Of a stretch of 64,000 nucleotides of DNA, positions 29,556 to 40,255 are shown in pieces. The DNA lies in the NCBI GenBank assembly GCA_902610905.1, contig CACLXS010000003.1, positions 62,001 through 126,000 of the forward strand, written 5' to 3'. A program made the position numbers and the translations under genes. Under the pieces are notes generated by a model that saw nothing but the letters and a program-made list of their open reading frames with translations, made no database searches and was not told where the DNA came from. This stretch comes from an uncultured SAR86 cluster bacterium (GTDB lineage Bacteria; Pseudomonadota; Gammaproteobacteria; Magnimaribacterales; D2472). Each line of letters starts with the position of its first letter. Positions within the stretch are counted from its first letter, which is position 1.

Positions 29556-30103
29556 GTAAATATTTTATTTTTATTCCAAATTTATTATCTATTGTAAGAA
29601 TTGGTCTCGTTTATCCTATTTTAAATAATATATTTATTGGCAATTTTATAATTAGTTTGAGTTATTTTTTAATTGCATCACTTACTGATGCGCTTGATGG
29701 TTTTCTTGCGAGAAAAATGCACTGGCAAACGTATTTAGGTACTATTTTAGATCCTATTGCTGATAAGCTACTGTTGTCTGGAACGATTTTTATCTTATGG
29801 CTAACTAACTATATCCCGCTATACATTTTTGTTATTTTTATTGGAAGAGATATTGCTATTTTACTTGGAGCTGCAGTTCATATGACTTTGATTGAGTCTC
29901 ATACACCATTGCCTAATATTCTTGGAAAAATTACTACAGGTCTTCAAATTGTTTATATTGTAGTTATATTATTTTTTCAAATTTTTGAGATCAACCTGTC
30001 GCTTATACTTCTCGATGTATTTATTATTATAATCACTTTATTGAGCTTAATTGTTTATTCAAGAAATTGGCTATTAGATATTAATAAGTACCATAATGAA
30101 TAA
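29552..30103 (+). CDS. CDP-alcohol phosphatidyltransferase (PgsA-like)
   Basis: DALDGFLARKMHWQTYLGTILDPIADKLL, matching DGxxAR...GxxxDxxxD. Confidence 0.88.
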   Translation: MSKYFIFIPNLLSIVRIGLVYPILNNIFIGNFIISLSYFLIASLTDALDGFLARKMHWQTYLGTILDPIADKLLLSGTIFILWLTNYIPLYIFVIFIGRDIAILLGAAVHMTLIESHTPLPNILGKITTGLQIVYIVVILFFQIFEINLSLILLDVFIIIITLLSLIVYSRNWLLDINKYHNE

Positions 30104-30782
30104 ACCTAAACAATTAACATTTCCTTGGAATGCGGTAAATAAATCTTCTTTAGAAGGTTTTTATTCAAGTGAGGATAACTTGCATGTAGTTTCAATCCTC
30201 AAAGACAAGACCTTTCAAGATGATTTATTTATCTACGGATCAAAAGAATCTGGTAAGACTTATCTTCTTCAAGCAATTTGCAATTCGTATAGCTCTCTCA
30301 ACAAATCGTCTCTTTATATACCACTTAAAAAAGCAATGGATTATGGTGTCGAGATATTTGAATCCCTAGAAAACATTCAGTTAATTTGTCTTGATGGAAT
30401 TGAAAATGTAATTTCTGCAATTGAATGGGAAAAAGCTATATTTAATTTAATTAATAAAACTCTTATTTCAAAGAGTAGATTAATTATAACTTCCTCGGAA
30501 GATTTAGAATCCCTAAATTTTTCTCTACCAGATCTTGAATCCAGGTTGAGAAAAATAGAGAGTTATGAACTCTCACCCATTCAAGACAAAGATATACTTG
30601 ATGCTCTCAAATATATTTCGAAATTGAAATCAATAAATTTGGGTGATAAAGAAGCAAGGTATCTTGTCACATATTCTCAAAGGAATATCTCTAATTTAGT
30701 TCACATCCTTGAGAGCCTAGATCAGCTCTCAATGGAAATGAAAAGAAAAATTACAATACCTTTAATTAAAGAAGTTATTTAA
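30096..30782 (+). CDS. hda: DnaA-related regulatory inactivator Hda
   Basis: Start QLTFPWN; Walker A-like GSKESGKTYLLQA; 228 aa. Confidence 0.8.
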   Translation: MNKPKQLTFPWNAVNKSSLEGFYSSEDNLHVVSILKDKTFQDDLFIYGSKESGKTYLLQAICNSYSSLNKSSLYIPLKKAMDYGVEIFESLENIQLICLDGIENVISAIEWEKAIFNLINKTLISKSRLIITSSEDLESLNFSLPDLESRLRKIESYELSPIQDKDILDALKYISKLKSINLGDKEARYLVTYSQRNISNLVHILESLDQLSMEMKRKITIPLIKEVI

Positions 30783-32616
30783 CCTCACACTCAAAGCAAT
30801 ACATTAATATATTTCTTTTTTCAGGATCAATTAATTTAAGATGTTTTTCTAGTTTTGAATTAATTAGCTTAAGTCTTGGATCGATATTAATTTCTATATT
30901 AATATTTTTAAGCAATTTATTTAAAAAAACATCAAATGGATCCATTGGTTTTTTATAATTCTTGACTGCAAAATCTTCAACACCAGATTTTTCTGCTGCT
31001 GACATTAGGGCTTCATTAAGGCCACCAATCTTATCTACTAAGCCAAGTTCTAGGGCTTTATATCCGGCCCATATCCTTCCACCTGCAATTGGTAAAACAT
31101 CCTCGTAAGACATATTTCTATTATCAGCAACTTTAGATACAAATTTTTCATATATGTGATCTATTCCAGCTTGTATTCCGTCTTTTACATACTCTGGCAT
31201 TGCATATCTTTCATCCCATTCAGCGGCTTTAGTTGAGCTGACACCATCTACTTTAATACCGGCCCAATCATAAATACCATCTAAAGTTGGAACTATTCCA
31301 TAAACACCAATAGATCCTGTAAGAGTATCTTTTTCTGCAAATATTTCATCGGATAGAGTGGTGACCCAAACACCACCAGATGCAGCAATATCTCCCATAG
31401 ATGAAATAATTGGTCTCCCAGTGTCTTTAAATTCTTTTAATGCATTAGTGATCAATTCACTTGCCCATACACTTCCGCCCGGACTGTTAACTCTTAAAAC
31501 CATGGCTTTAACAGATTTATCTTGAGTAGCTGACTGAATGTTATCAACAATCGTGTCAGACCCGGCAACTCCATAAGTTACTTCGCCAGTCATTATGGTA
31601 CCTTCTACATTGATAACTGCTATTTTATTTTTACTAGTATTTTTTACTTCATCTTCTTTGATTTTTGAAAGATAGTCATAAATTGAAATACTATCTGGGA
31701 AAGAGTATTGATCGTTATCTTCATTTGGAAATTCTTCAAACATATATGCTTTTATTTCCTCTCGAGTAACTACCATGTCAACCAAGCCCAATTCAAGCGC
31801 TACTTCTGCCATCTCTGGATTTTCAGTACTTAATTCCCATGCATTGTCTCCATAATTTTGTATAGTTCCTTTTTCAAGATTTCTAGCATTTTCCATCATA
31901 TCAGTCATTTCGTTCCACATAGGATTTGCAAATTCGTTCCATGCTAATTTGTCATTTTCAGACATTGAATCCCTAGTATATGGTTCAGGGCCGGATTTAA
32001 AATTACCTGCAGTAAAGACGTTGTAATTTAATTTAAGATTTTTATATAAATCTTTCATGTACTCTCTTTTTCTTGAAAAACCAAAAGCTGAAACTTGTCC
32101 ATATTCATTAATAAGAACCTCATTGGCTTGAGAACTAATTAGATATGAGTTGTTATTATATTGTTCTGCATAAGCTATAACTCTTTTCCCATTATCTCTA
32201 ACAGACCTTAATGCCTCAGCAATCTTAAAAGCTGAAGACCAATACATTCCTAATTCAGAAACATTTACATAAACTGCAGCAAGGTTTTCATCAATAGCTG
32301 CATGATTCAATACATCTAATAAATCTTGAAGTTCATGCTGTTCAAAAGTATTGCCTCCACTTAAAACAATGCTATTAAAATCAAAATTTCCAGAACTTTG
32401 AACCTCTGAATCGACAACAACACCAATAGGTTTAAACCAAAGAACTTTATTTTTTGTATCAATTTTTTCAGGACTATTGAACATTGAACCTATCCCGCCT
32501 AATAACGAAAATGTAACAACAACTAAAATTAATGCAGTTAAAGAATTAACTATTATTTTTCTTGTTGTTGTTAGAAAGCTATCAGCCTTTGACCAAATTG
32601 ATTGTTTTTCTGACAC
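30775..32616 (-). CDS. sppA: signal peptide peptidase SppA, 67K type
   Basis: VLRVNSPGGSVWASELI; GDIAASGGVWV; TGSIGVYG; 613 aa. Confidence 0.93.
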   Translation of the reverse strand: MSEKQSIWSKADSFLTTTRKIIVNSLTALILVVVTFSLLGGIGSMFNSPEKIDTKNKVLWFKPIGVVVDSEVQSSGNFDFNSIVLSGGNTFEQHELQDLLDVLNHAAIDENLAAVYVNVSELGMYWSSAFKIAEALRSVRDNGKRVIAYAEQYNNNSYLISSQANEVLINEYGQVSAFGFSRKREYMKDLYKNLKLNYNVFTAGNFKSGPEPYTRDSMSENDKLAWNEFANPMWNEMTDMMENARNLEKGTIQNYGDNAWELSTENPEMAEVALELGLVDMVVTREEIKAYMFEEFPNEDNDQYSFPDSISIYDYLSKIKEDEVKNTSKNKIAVINVEGTIMTGEVTYGVAGSDTIVDNIQSATQDKSVKAMVLRVNSPGGSVWASELITNALKEFKDTGRPIISSMGDIAASGGVWVTTLSDEIFAEKDTLTGSIGVYGIVPTLDGIYDWAGIKVDGVSSTKAAEWDERYAMPEYVKDGIQAGIDHIYEKFVSKVADNRNMSYEDVLPIAGGRIWAGYKALELGLVDKIGGLNEALMSAAEKSGVEDFAVKNYKKPMDPFDVFLNKLLKNINIEINIDPRLKLINSKLEKHLKLIDPEKRNILMYCFECEVK

Positions 32617-32703
32617 GTATAACTCCTAAGAAATAAAATGTTGATGAAAGTTATCATTTTTATCATTACCAGTAAAGGTTACAGTTATTAATCTAATCAT
32701 AAA

Positions 32704-33039
32704 TCAATCAGAATTTCTTTTAATCGACTTTGGGGACAAAATACAAAGAGTGAATAAAATGATAATAAAAATTATTTCTAGTAAATCAAGAATGTAAGGT
32801 TCAATGCCAAAAACTCTCAATGAAACAGATAAAAAATATATTAAAACTATAAAACTAAAGCTTTGAAAAGCTTTAATGGACAATTTATTTGCTAGATATA
32901 TAAAGACAATAAAAGGAAATGACCAAAAAATAAAAAATAAAAATGTAATAGATCCATAAAAAAATGACAAAAATTTTATGGTTATCAATGAACAACAAAT
33001 TAAACTAACTGATACTTTAATTCTATTGTTGGTTAGCAT
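32704..33039 (-). CDS. DUF2069-like membrane protein
   Basis: 111-aa polytopic ORF abutting wrbA. Confidence 0.55.
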   Translation of the reverse strand: MLTNNRIKVSVSLICCSLITIKFLSFFYGSITFLFFIFWSFPFIVFIYLANKLSIKAFQSFSFIVLIYFLSVSLRVFGIEPYILDLLEIIFIIILFTLCILSPKSIKRNSD

Positions 33040-33629
33040 TAATTTTTGTTTATAAACTTAGCAATTCGTGAGCCTGAATTTTTAGCAATTTCATATTCAT
33101 GAGGAGTAAGATTGTTTGATTCATTGAAACTTTCAACATGAGAGGGGCCGTAAGGAGTGCCACCAGACTTAGTTTTGCTTAAATCTTTAATGGAGTATGG
33201 TGTACCTAAGATTATCATTCCTTGATGCAGCATGTAGGTTAATAAATTAAATTGAGTTATTTCTTGTCCTCCATGCATTGAACCGGTTGAAGTAAATGCT
33301 AATCCTGGAATATCTTCCAATGTATTTGCCGACCAAAGATCTCCAGTTGAATCAAGAAAATATTTAAGAGGAGCGGCCATTGAACCAAATCTAGTTGGAG
33401 ACCCTAAAGCAAGACCTGAGCAATTTATTAAATCTTCTTTTGTGCAATATACTTCATCTTTTTCAGGGATATTTTTTTCAGTTTGCTCAGTCACAGAAGA
33501 TACCTTAGGAACTGTTCTTATTCTTACACTTAAGTTCTCTTGTTCAGCCCCATCAGCAATAGCATGAGCAATATTTCTTACTGAACCTCCAGCTGAGTAA
33601 AAAAGAATTAATAAATATTTATTTTCCAT
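33039..33629 (-). CDS. wrbA: NAD(P)H:quinone oxidoreductase, WrbA family
   Basis: ILFYSAGGSVRNIA; GLALGSPTRFGSMAAPLKYFLDSTG; GGTPYGPSHV. Confidence 0.9.
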   Translation of the reverse strand: MENKYLLILFYSAGGSVRNIAHAIADGAEQENLSVRIRTVPKVSSVTEQTEKNIPEKDEVYCTKEDLINCSGLALGSPTRFGSMAAPLKYFLDSTGDLWSANTLEDIPGLAFTSTGSMHGGQEITQFNLLTYMLHQGMIILGTPYSIKDLSKTKSGGTPYGPSHVESFNESNNLTPHEYEIAKNSGSRIAKFINKN

Positions 33630-33648
33630 ATATGTAATTTAGCCTATT

Positions 33649-34101
33649 ATGTCACTTATGAAAGGTAAAATTATACCCTTGTTATGTATTTTCATTTTAT
33701 TTGGTTGTCAAAAAAATGATATACAAGTCTATAACGGTAAAGATACTTCATTTGAAAAATTAAAGGGCCAATGGATTATTGTTAACTATTGGGCTGATTG
33801 GTGTGCTCCATGTATAAAGGAGCTACCTGAACTATTTGAATTTGCTGAAGAAAATAATGATGTACTTGTATATGTGTACAATTTTGATGAGTTGGAAAAA
33901 GAAGATCTCAAACCAGTTGCAAAAAGGTTTAATTTGAAACTTCCATCCCTAATATCCCATCCAAGAGAGATTTGGGGCATTCAAACACCTCCAGCCGTTC
34001 CAGCTACATTCTTTATTAATCCAGAAGGTATTGTTGTCGAGTCTTTATTTAGACCTCAGACAAAAGATAGCCTTAGTTCTGTTTTATCTTCATTGAAATA
34101 A
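33649..34101 (+). CDS. TlpA-like thioredoxin-family lipoprotein
   Basis: Lipobox ILFGC; NYWADWCAPCIKELPEL. Confidence 0.85.
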   Translation: MSLMKGKIIPLLCIFILFGCQKNDIQVYNGKDTSFEKLKGQWIIVNYWADWCAPCIKELPELFEFAEENNDVLVYVYNFDELEKEDLKPVAKRFNLKLPSLISHPREIWGIQTPPAVPATFFINPEGIVVESLFRPQTKDSLSSVLSSLK

Positions 34102-34878
34102 TTTTTCAAAAAAATTTTCAGCAATCAATGATTCTGGGTTTATTCTCTCACCACCTAAATAAACAGACCAATGTAAATGGGGTCCAGTCACTCTTCCTGT
34201 AGATCCAACTTTACCTATTACATCACCTTGACTAAGATAGTCATTCATTTGAACGTGAACTTTTGACATATGACTATAAGAAGAAATTAATCCAAAGCCA
34301 TGATCTAAGATTAAATAGTTCCCAGAATAAAAAAAATCACCTATTAGAATTACTTTCCCCGCAGCTGGTGCAATAATTCTCGTTCCTTCAGGTGCAGCTA
34401 TATCTAATGCCAGATGAGGAGACCTTGGCTGATCATTTATATATCTTTGTTTGCCGTATCTACTAGAAATTATTCCATCAACAGGATTTATAAATTTTAA
34501 TGATGATTTGATATCAGTAGAATATTTGTTTAAAGAATTTTTTATAAGTTGAGATTCTTTGTAGGCTCTTTGGCCGTCTTCCTCGCTTAAATTCACTTTA
34601 GAAACATCTAAAATTGTAATTCTTGATTCACCATAATTTTTTTTATTAACCTTAATTGGAACGCAATACGTATTGATCAGTTTGCTATTTTTTGTAAAAG
34701 GTGAGGGTACAATTGCGTAATCAATTTTGTTAAATGTATAAAAAAATACTTGTTTATTTTTAATATCCGGGCAAGAAGAAGTTTTGATTGCTATCATTTC
34801 CCCAGGATCAACGACTATCTCACTTTTTAATTCTGATGATAGAACAATAACCAAAAAGATAAATATTTTAAATATCAT
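34090..34878 (-). CDS. M23 family metallopeptidase
   Basis: HLALDIAAPEGTRI...GSTGRVTGPHLHWSVYLGG. Confidence 0.92.
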   Translation of the reverse strand: MIFKIFIFLVIVLSSELKSEIVVDPGEMIAIKTSSCPDIKNKQVFFYTFNKIDYAIVPSPFTKNSKLINTYCVPIKVNKKNYGESRITILDVSKVNLSEEDGQRAYKESQLIKNSLNKYSTDIKSSLKFINPVDGIISSRYGKQRYINDQPRSPHLALDIAAPEGTRIIAPAAGKVILIGDFFYSGNYLILDHGFGLISSYSHMSKVHVQMNDYLSQGDVIGKVGSTGRVTGPHLHWSVYLGGERINPESLIAENFFEKLFQ

Positions 34879-36238
34879 CTTTTTTATTTTTTACTTCTAT
34901 ATCTATAAATCCTTTATTTAATCTTGCGCTTAAAGTTTCACCAACTTTTACATCTTGATTAGATTTGATCGATTCCCCAGATTTATTTTGAATAATCGAG
35001 TATCCTCTCTCAAGAATTGATAAAGGATTGAGAATTTCTAAATTTTTTTCATATTCTTGAATCAAGAAAGAATTTCGATATATAGAAGATTTGATTTCTT
35101 TTTTTATCAAATTTTTAATGTGCTCTATTTTCGTATTTAACTGTTGAATATATTTATTTGGGCTTCTTTCTTTAAATCTTGATCTAAGAAGACTTAATGT
35201 TTGTTTATTTTCAGCAAGTAGCATCTTAATATTTTGTTTTAATTGCAATTCATAACTATCAATTTTTTGATTCTGCTCTCTTAAAATCATTAATGGACTT
35301 CTAATATTCTTTTTGAGATATTCAATTTTTTGTATTTTATTTAAGATAGAATTTGTAATTGTTCGCCCAAGATCAATATATAAGTTAATTATTTTATCTT
35401 TAGCTTGAAAATTAAACTCAGTAGCTATTTCTGCTGAGGCAGTTGGAGTGGGGGCCCTCATATCTGATACAAAGTCACAAATTGTAAAATCTATTTCATG
35501 ACCAACACCTGAAATAGTTGGAATTGGGAACGATGCAATCTCTCTTGCAAGATTTTCATTATTAAAACACCACAGGTCCTCAATAGATCCACCGCCTCTG
35601 CATATTAGAACTAAATCAATAGGATTATCTTGAGTATGATTATTAAATTTTATAATTCTATTCAATGAATTGATAATCGTATTAGGCGCTGTATCGCCTT
35701 GAACTACAGCAGGACTAATAGAAACATGAGCAAAAGGCGCTCTTCTTTGAATTGTACTTACGATATCTTGAAATGCAGCTGTTGAGGAGGAGGTTACTAC
35801 TCCAATATGCTTCGGTGCTTGAGGTATAAATAATTTTTTTGATTGATCAAACAACCCCTCAGATTCTAGTTTTTTCTTTAATTTTTCAAACTGATGCATT
35901 AAGTTTCCTGCGCCAGCTTGTTCAATTGATTTAACCATTAACTGATAACGACCAGTTGCAGGGTATAAGCTAACTTGACCTTTTAGTATGCATTTATCGC
36001 CATCTTCTGGATTGAAATTAAGTTTGGATGCTTGTGATCGCCACATTGCACAACCAATGGCTCCGTCTTCATCTTTTAAGGTGAAGTATATATGGCCTGA
36101 GCTTGGCCTAGACATATTAGATATTTCACCAATTACAGCAATATTGGTAAAAGCATCCTCAAGCAAATATTTTGCAGATCTATTTAATTCTCCGACTGAG
36201 ATAATTTCTTTATTCTGCTCTACAATATTCTCTTGCAT
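34868..36238 (-). CDS. xseA: exodeoxyribonuclease VII large subunit
   Basis: OB domain GHIYFTLKDEDGAIGCAMWR; RGGGSIEDLWCFNNENLAREI; GVGHEIDFTICDFVSDMRAPTPTASAE. Confidence 0.96.
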   Translation of the reverse strand: MQENIVEQNKEIISVGELNRSAKYLLEDAFTNIAVIGEISNMSRPSSGHIYFTLKDEDGAIGCAMWRSQASKLNFNPEDGDKCILKGQVSLYPATGRYQLMVKSIEQAGAGNLMHQFEKLKKKLESEGLFDQSKKLFIPQAPKHIGVVTSSSTAAFQDIVSTIQRRAPFAHVSISPAVVQGDTAPNTIINSLNRIIKFNNHTQDNPIDLVLICRGGGSIEDLWCFNNENLAREIASFPIPTISGVGHEIDFTICDFVSDMRAPTPTASAEIATEFNFQAKDKIINLYIDLGRTITNSILNKIQKIEYLKKNIRSPLMILREQNQKIDSYELQLKQNIKMLLAENKQTLSLLRSRFKERSPNKYIQQLNTKIEHIKNLIKKEIKSSIYRNSFLIQEYEKNLEILNPLSILERGYSIIQNKSGESIKSNQDVKVGETLSARLNKGFIDIEVKNKKDDI

Positions 36239-36255
36239 AATTAAATTATAACTTC

Positions 36256-37134
36256 ATGGTTAACAATTTTCAGAAAACAAATTATTTTTTAATGCTTGCA
36301 TTTGGGGCTATGTTAATTGGCTTTGCACCAATTTTTGTTAAATGGAGTCTATTGTCTCCATCAGCGATACTTTTTTGGAGAATGTTATTAGCACTGCCTT
36401 TGTTAATTATCTTTAATTATGTTGTCAACAAACAATTCTTATTTAGAGTTAAAAATAAAAACACAATTTTTTATACTGCATTAGCATCGTTGGCTTTTAC
36501 AACTGACTTAATTTTGTGGCATGCAAGCATGTCAATAACCTCTGTATCAAATGCAACAATTATTGTAAATTCAGCACCAATTTTTGTTGCAATCCTTGCG
36601 TTCCTAATTTTTAAAGAGAAACCAGCAAAAGGCTTTGGAATATCTTTTTTAACTACTTATATTGGAATAATAGGACTAATTATTTTTTCAAATAATTTTA
36701 CTTCGGGAAGAGTTTTTGGTGATATCTTATGCATGATAGCTGCTATTGGATATGCCGTATATTTATTAGTGATATCAAGATTAGGCAAAGAGACCTCTTT
36801 AAATATTATTTTTTATACAACATTTTTCTGTTGTTTATTTTCTATCCTCCCAATGATTTATGATGGCGGAAACCATATTCCAACATCACATTTTGAGTGG
36901 ACAAATTTATTTTTAATGGCTTTTTTGTGTCAATTTGGCGGACAGTTTTTAATCACTATTGGAATTGGAAAGGTCTCAGCATCAAATGGATCAATTGGAT
37001 TATTAATGCAGCCTTTGACAGCAACAATTCTTGCGGCTTTTATTTTTTCTGAGATTCTTAATTTAATACAAATATTATTTGTTTTAATAACCCTCATAGG
37101 GATATATTTAGCAAGATTGAGTATTATAAAATAA
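36256..37134 (+). CDS. EamA/DMT-family transporter
   Basis: 10 TM pattern; SNATIIVNSAPIFVAILAFLIFKEKP. Confidence 0.85.
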   Translation: MVNNFQKTNYFLMLAFGAMLIGFAPIFVKWSLLSPSAILFWRMLLALPLLIIFNYVVNKQFLFRVKNKNTIFYTALASLAFTTDLILWHASMSITSVSNATIIVNSAPIFVAILAFLIFKEKPAKGFGISFLTTYIGIIGLIIFSNNFTSGRVFGDILCMIAAIGYAVYLLVISRLGKETSLNIIFYTTFFCCLFSILPMIYDGGNHIPTSHFEWTNLFLMAFLCQFGGQFLITIGIGKVSASNGSIGLLMQPLTATILAAFIFSEILNLIQILFVLITLIGIYLARLSIIK

Positions 37135-37149
37135 AAAGATGGTCTATTT

Positions 37150-37671
37150 ATGTCAAAAATTTTAGATGAATTACTAGCTTCAAATAAAGCTTATGCAGAT
37201 AAATTTGGTACAAAAAGAGATTTACAGGCTACGCCTATAAAAAAGTTTGCAATACTTACTTGTATGGATGCAAGGCTTGATCCTGCAAAGTTTGCAGGAT
37301 TATCTGAAGGTGATGCACACGTAATAAGGAATGCAGGCGGGAGAGCAAGTGATGATGCTATCCGTTCTTTATTAATATCACATAAATTACTTGGAACGCA
37401 TGAATGGTTTGTAATACACCATACCGACTGTGGTTTAGAAAAATTTTCAAATAAAGATATAGATGAGAAATTTAACCTTGAACCAGGCAACTCAATAGAC
37501 TGGTTAACATTTTCAGATAATGAAAAAAGCGTAATTGAAGATGTTTTATATATTAAAAAACATCCTTTGGTACCAAACTCTATTCTTGTATATGGATATA
37601 TTTATCACTGTAAAACTGGAAAAATGATAGAGGTAAGAGAGGCAACAAAAGTCGGAGCAAGACAAATCTAA
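37150..37671 (+). CDS. beta-carbonic anhydrase family protein
   Basis: [29 protein letters not shown]. Confidence 0.9.
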   Translation: MSKILDELLASNKAYADKFGTKRDLQATPIKKFAILTCMDARLDPAKFAGLSEGDAHVIRNAGGRASDDAIRSLLISHKLLGTHEWFVIHHTDCGLEKFSNKDIDEKFNLEPGNSIDWLTFSDNEKSVIEDVLYIKKHPLVPNSILVYGYIYHCKTGKMIEVREATKVGARQI

Positions 37672-37702
37672 AATCTAATAAAATAAATTATAAAAATTTC
37701 TT

Positions 37703-37730
37703 TTGTATACTTAGATTTTATCAATATAAT
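37703..37730 (+). promoter_or_regulatory. sigma70-type promoter for tRNA-Val/tRNA-Asp
   Basis: TTGTAT-16 bp-TATAAT, 9 bp before tRNA-Val(TAC). Confidence 0.5.
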
Positions 37731-37739
37731 ACCCAGCGT

Positions 37740-37816
37740 GGGTGATTAGCTCAGTTTGGTAGAGCATCTCGTTTACACCGAGAGGGTCGGCAGTTCGATC
37801 CTGTCATCACCCACCA
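37740..37816 (+). tRNA. tRNA-Val(TAC)
   Basis: GGGTGAT / ATCACCC acceptor; TTTACAC anticodon loop; encoded CCA. Confidence 0.95.
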
Positions 37817-37871
37817 ATATTAAATAGTTGAATTATTATGTATTAAATATATTATTCAATTGTAAATAAGT

Positions 37872-37946
37872 GGTCCGGTAGTTAAACGGTTATAATTCCG
37901 CCCTGTCACGGCGGCGTTCGGGGTTCGATTCCCCGTCGGACCGCCA
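37872..37946 (+). tRNA. tRNA-Asp(GTC)
   Basis: GGTCCGG / TCGGACC acceptor; ccgcc-CTGTCAC-ggcgg anticodon arm; encoded GCCA. Confidence 0.93.
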
Positions 37947-37953
37947 CTTAAAT

Positions 37954-38361
37954 ATGAATATAGTTGTCTTAAGTTTACTAATATTATGCTACTCCCTTGT
38001 TTTAGGCATAATATTCGCTCAAGTTTTACTTACAGCACCTGTTGTGTTTAAAGTACTTGATGATCAAAATGCTTCAAATTTTCTAAGAAAAATCTTTCCA
38101 AGATATTATTTACTTATATTGTTAATTGCTTTAATTGCTTTACTAATAAGTTATCTTTTTTTTCAAACTATAGACGTATACTTTGCTCTTACAGCTGTAG
38201 GGTTTGCTTTTATTGGATACATCATCATACCACTAACAAATATTGCCAGAGACAGGGGGTGGGATAGATTATTTAAGTTTTTTCATAATTTAAGTGTCTT
38301 TAATACTCTTGTAATTTTTATAGTATCTGTTGTTCAGATAATAAGAGTTACCTATCTATAA
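37954..38361 (+). CDS. DUF4149-like membrane protein
   Basis: 135 aa, 4 hydrophobic helices; TNIARDRG motif. Confidence 0.6.
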   Translation: MNIVVLSLLILCYSLVLGIIFAQVLLTAPVVFKVLDDQNASNFLRKIFPRYYLLILLIALIALLISYLFFQTIDVYFALTAVGFAFIGYIIIPLTNIARDRGWDRLFKFFHNLSVFNTLVIFIVSVVQIIRVTYL

Positions 38362-38376
38362 AAACTGATTTTTTAC

Positions 38377-38395
38377 TTGAATTTCTTAAATTCAA
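38377..38395. repeat. perfect inverted repeat TTGAATTT-CTT-AAATTCAA upstream of htpG
   Basis: 8-bp arms, 3-nt loop; includes CTTGAA. Confidence 0.7.
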
Positions 38396-38426
38396 TATTA
38401 TTTAAATGTCATTAGAGAGGATTATT

Positions 38427-40253
38427 ATGGCAAGATCAAAAACTAAATCATTTCAGACAGAAACAAAGCAGCTTTTAAAGCTGATGATTCATTCTCTTTA
38501 CTCCAATAAAGAAATTTTTATCAGGGAGTTGGTATCTAACGCATCAGACGCAATAGACAAACTAAGGTTTAAATCTGTTGAAGATAAGTCTATTGCCAAA
38601 TACACAAAGGACCTAAAGATAGATGTCCAAGTTTTAAAAGAAGAAAAAAAAATCATTATCTCTGATAATGGTATTGGGATGAATGAGGAAGAGATAGTTG
38701 CCAATATTGGAACTATTGCAAGATCAGGTACTGCATCCTTTTTAGAAAACATAACGGGTGATAAGAAAAAAGATTCTAATTTAATAGGTCAGTTTGGTGT
38801 TGGTTTCTATTCAGTTTTTATGGTTGCTGACAAAGTACAGGTTATTTCAAAATCTGTTTTTGAAAAAACTGATACAGCAATAATGTGGGAAAGCTCTGGT
38901 GAAGAAAAATATAAACTCACAGAAGTCACTAAAGAAACAAATGGTACAGATATTGTTATATATTTAAATGAAGAGAATACAGAATTTGCTGAAGATGGAA
39001 GAGTGAGATTTTTGCTTGAGAAGTATTCCCAATACATTAATTTTCCTCTAAATTTAATTGGAGAAGACTCTGAATCAAAAAGAATAAACGATGCTGATGC
39101 ACTTTGGTTAAAGTCTAAAAGATCAATCAAAGAAGAAGAGTATAAAGAGTTCTATAAATTTATTACTTATGATCAAGACGATCCACTGCTTTGGGCTCAT
39201 AACAAAGTTGAGGGAAAGAACGAATATACAAATTTACTATACATACCTTCAAAACCACCCTTTGATCTTTGGAATCGTGAGTCACCTAGAGGCGTTAAAC
39301 TATATATTCAAAGAGTTTTCATAATGGATGATGCTTCAAATTTCTTACCATTATATTTAAGATTTGTTAGAGGAATTATTGATACTAATGACCTGCCTTT
39401 AAACGTGTCTCGAGAAATTCTTCAAGAACACCATCTCGTGGATACTATAAAAAAAGCTGTAACTAAAAGAATGCTTGACTCTCTAAAAGCTCTTAAAAAG
39501 GACTCTTTTGACAGTTATAAAGAATTTTGGAATGAATACGGTTTGGTTTTAAAAGAGGGGCCAGCTGAAGACAGAGAAAATAAAGACTTAATAGCAAGTA
39601 TATTACTATTTTCTTCCACTTATGCAAATAGTAAAGATAGCGACCAAAGCCTTGATGACTATCTTGAGCGAATGAGCGATGACCAAGATAAGATATATTA
39701 CTGTGTAGCTGATACATATGAAGCTGCAGCTAATTCCCCGCATATTGAAGGCTTAAAATCAAAAGGAATAGAAGTTCTTCTCTTAACAGATAGAATTGAT
39801 GAATGGGTTATGGCAGGATTAATGGAATATCAAGGAAAAGAATTAGTAAATGTTGCCAAAGAAGATGTTGTTGATGAAGATAAAACAAAAAAAGTTTCAG
39901 AGGCAGATCAAGATATTCTAGCAAAAATCAAAAAACAATTAGATGATAAAGTCTCTGACGTAATAATAAGTAAGCGTTTAACAGATTCTGCTTCTTGTAT
40001 CGTTTTACCTAAACATGAGCCTGGAGCTCAGTTAAGAAAAATACTTGAAGCTTCTGGTCAATCATTAGGATCATCTAACCCGATTTTTGAAATTAACATG
40101 AAACACAAATTGGTTAAAAAGCTTAAAGATATGAAAGGCAAACAATTTAATTCATTTGTAGATTTTCTTTATGACTATGCTGTAATAGCTGAGGGTGGAT
40201 CACCTCAAGATCCATCAAAATATCTGAGGCAATTAGATAAGTATCTTTCTTAG
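38427..40253 (+). CDS. htpG: molecular chaperone HtpG (Hsp90)
   Basis: FQTETKQLLKLMIHSLYSNKEIFIRELVSNASDA; GQFGVGFYS. Start set at ATG 38427 behind GAGAGG; the ORF-track start is 38406. Confidence 0.96.
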   Translation: MARSKTKSFQTETKQLLKLMIHSLYSNKEIFIRELVSNASDAIDKLRFKSVEDKSIAKYTKDLKIDVQVLKEEKKIIISDNGIGMNEEEIVANIGTIARSGTASFLENITGDKKKDSNLIGQFGVGFYSVFMVADKVQVISKSVFEKTDTAIMWESSGEEKYKLTEVTKETNGTDIVIYLNEENTEFAEDGRVRFLLEKYSQYINFPLNLIGEDSESKRINDADALWLKSKRSIKEEEYKEFYKFITYDQDDPLLWAHNKVEGKNEYTNLLYIPSKPPFDLWNRESPRGVKLYIQRVFIMDDASNFLPLYLRFVRGIIDTNDLPLNVSREILQEHHLVDTIKKAVTKRMLDSLKALKKDSFDSYKEFWNEYGLVLKEGPAEDRENKDLIASILLFSSTYANSKDSDQSLDDYLERMSDDQDKIYYCVADTYEAAANSPHIEGLKSKGIEVLLLTDRIDEWVMAGLMEYQGKELVNVAKEDVVDEDKTKKVSEADQDILAKIKKQLDDKVSDVIISKRLTDSASCIVLPKHEPGAQLRKILEASGQSLGSSNPIFEINMKHKLVKKLKDMKGKQFNSFVDFLYDYAVIAEGGSPQDPSKYLRQLDKYLS

Positions 40254-40255
40254 TT

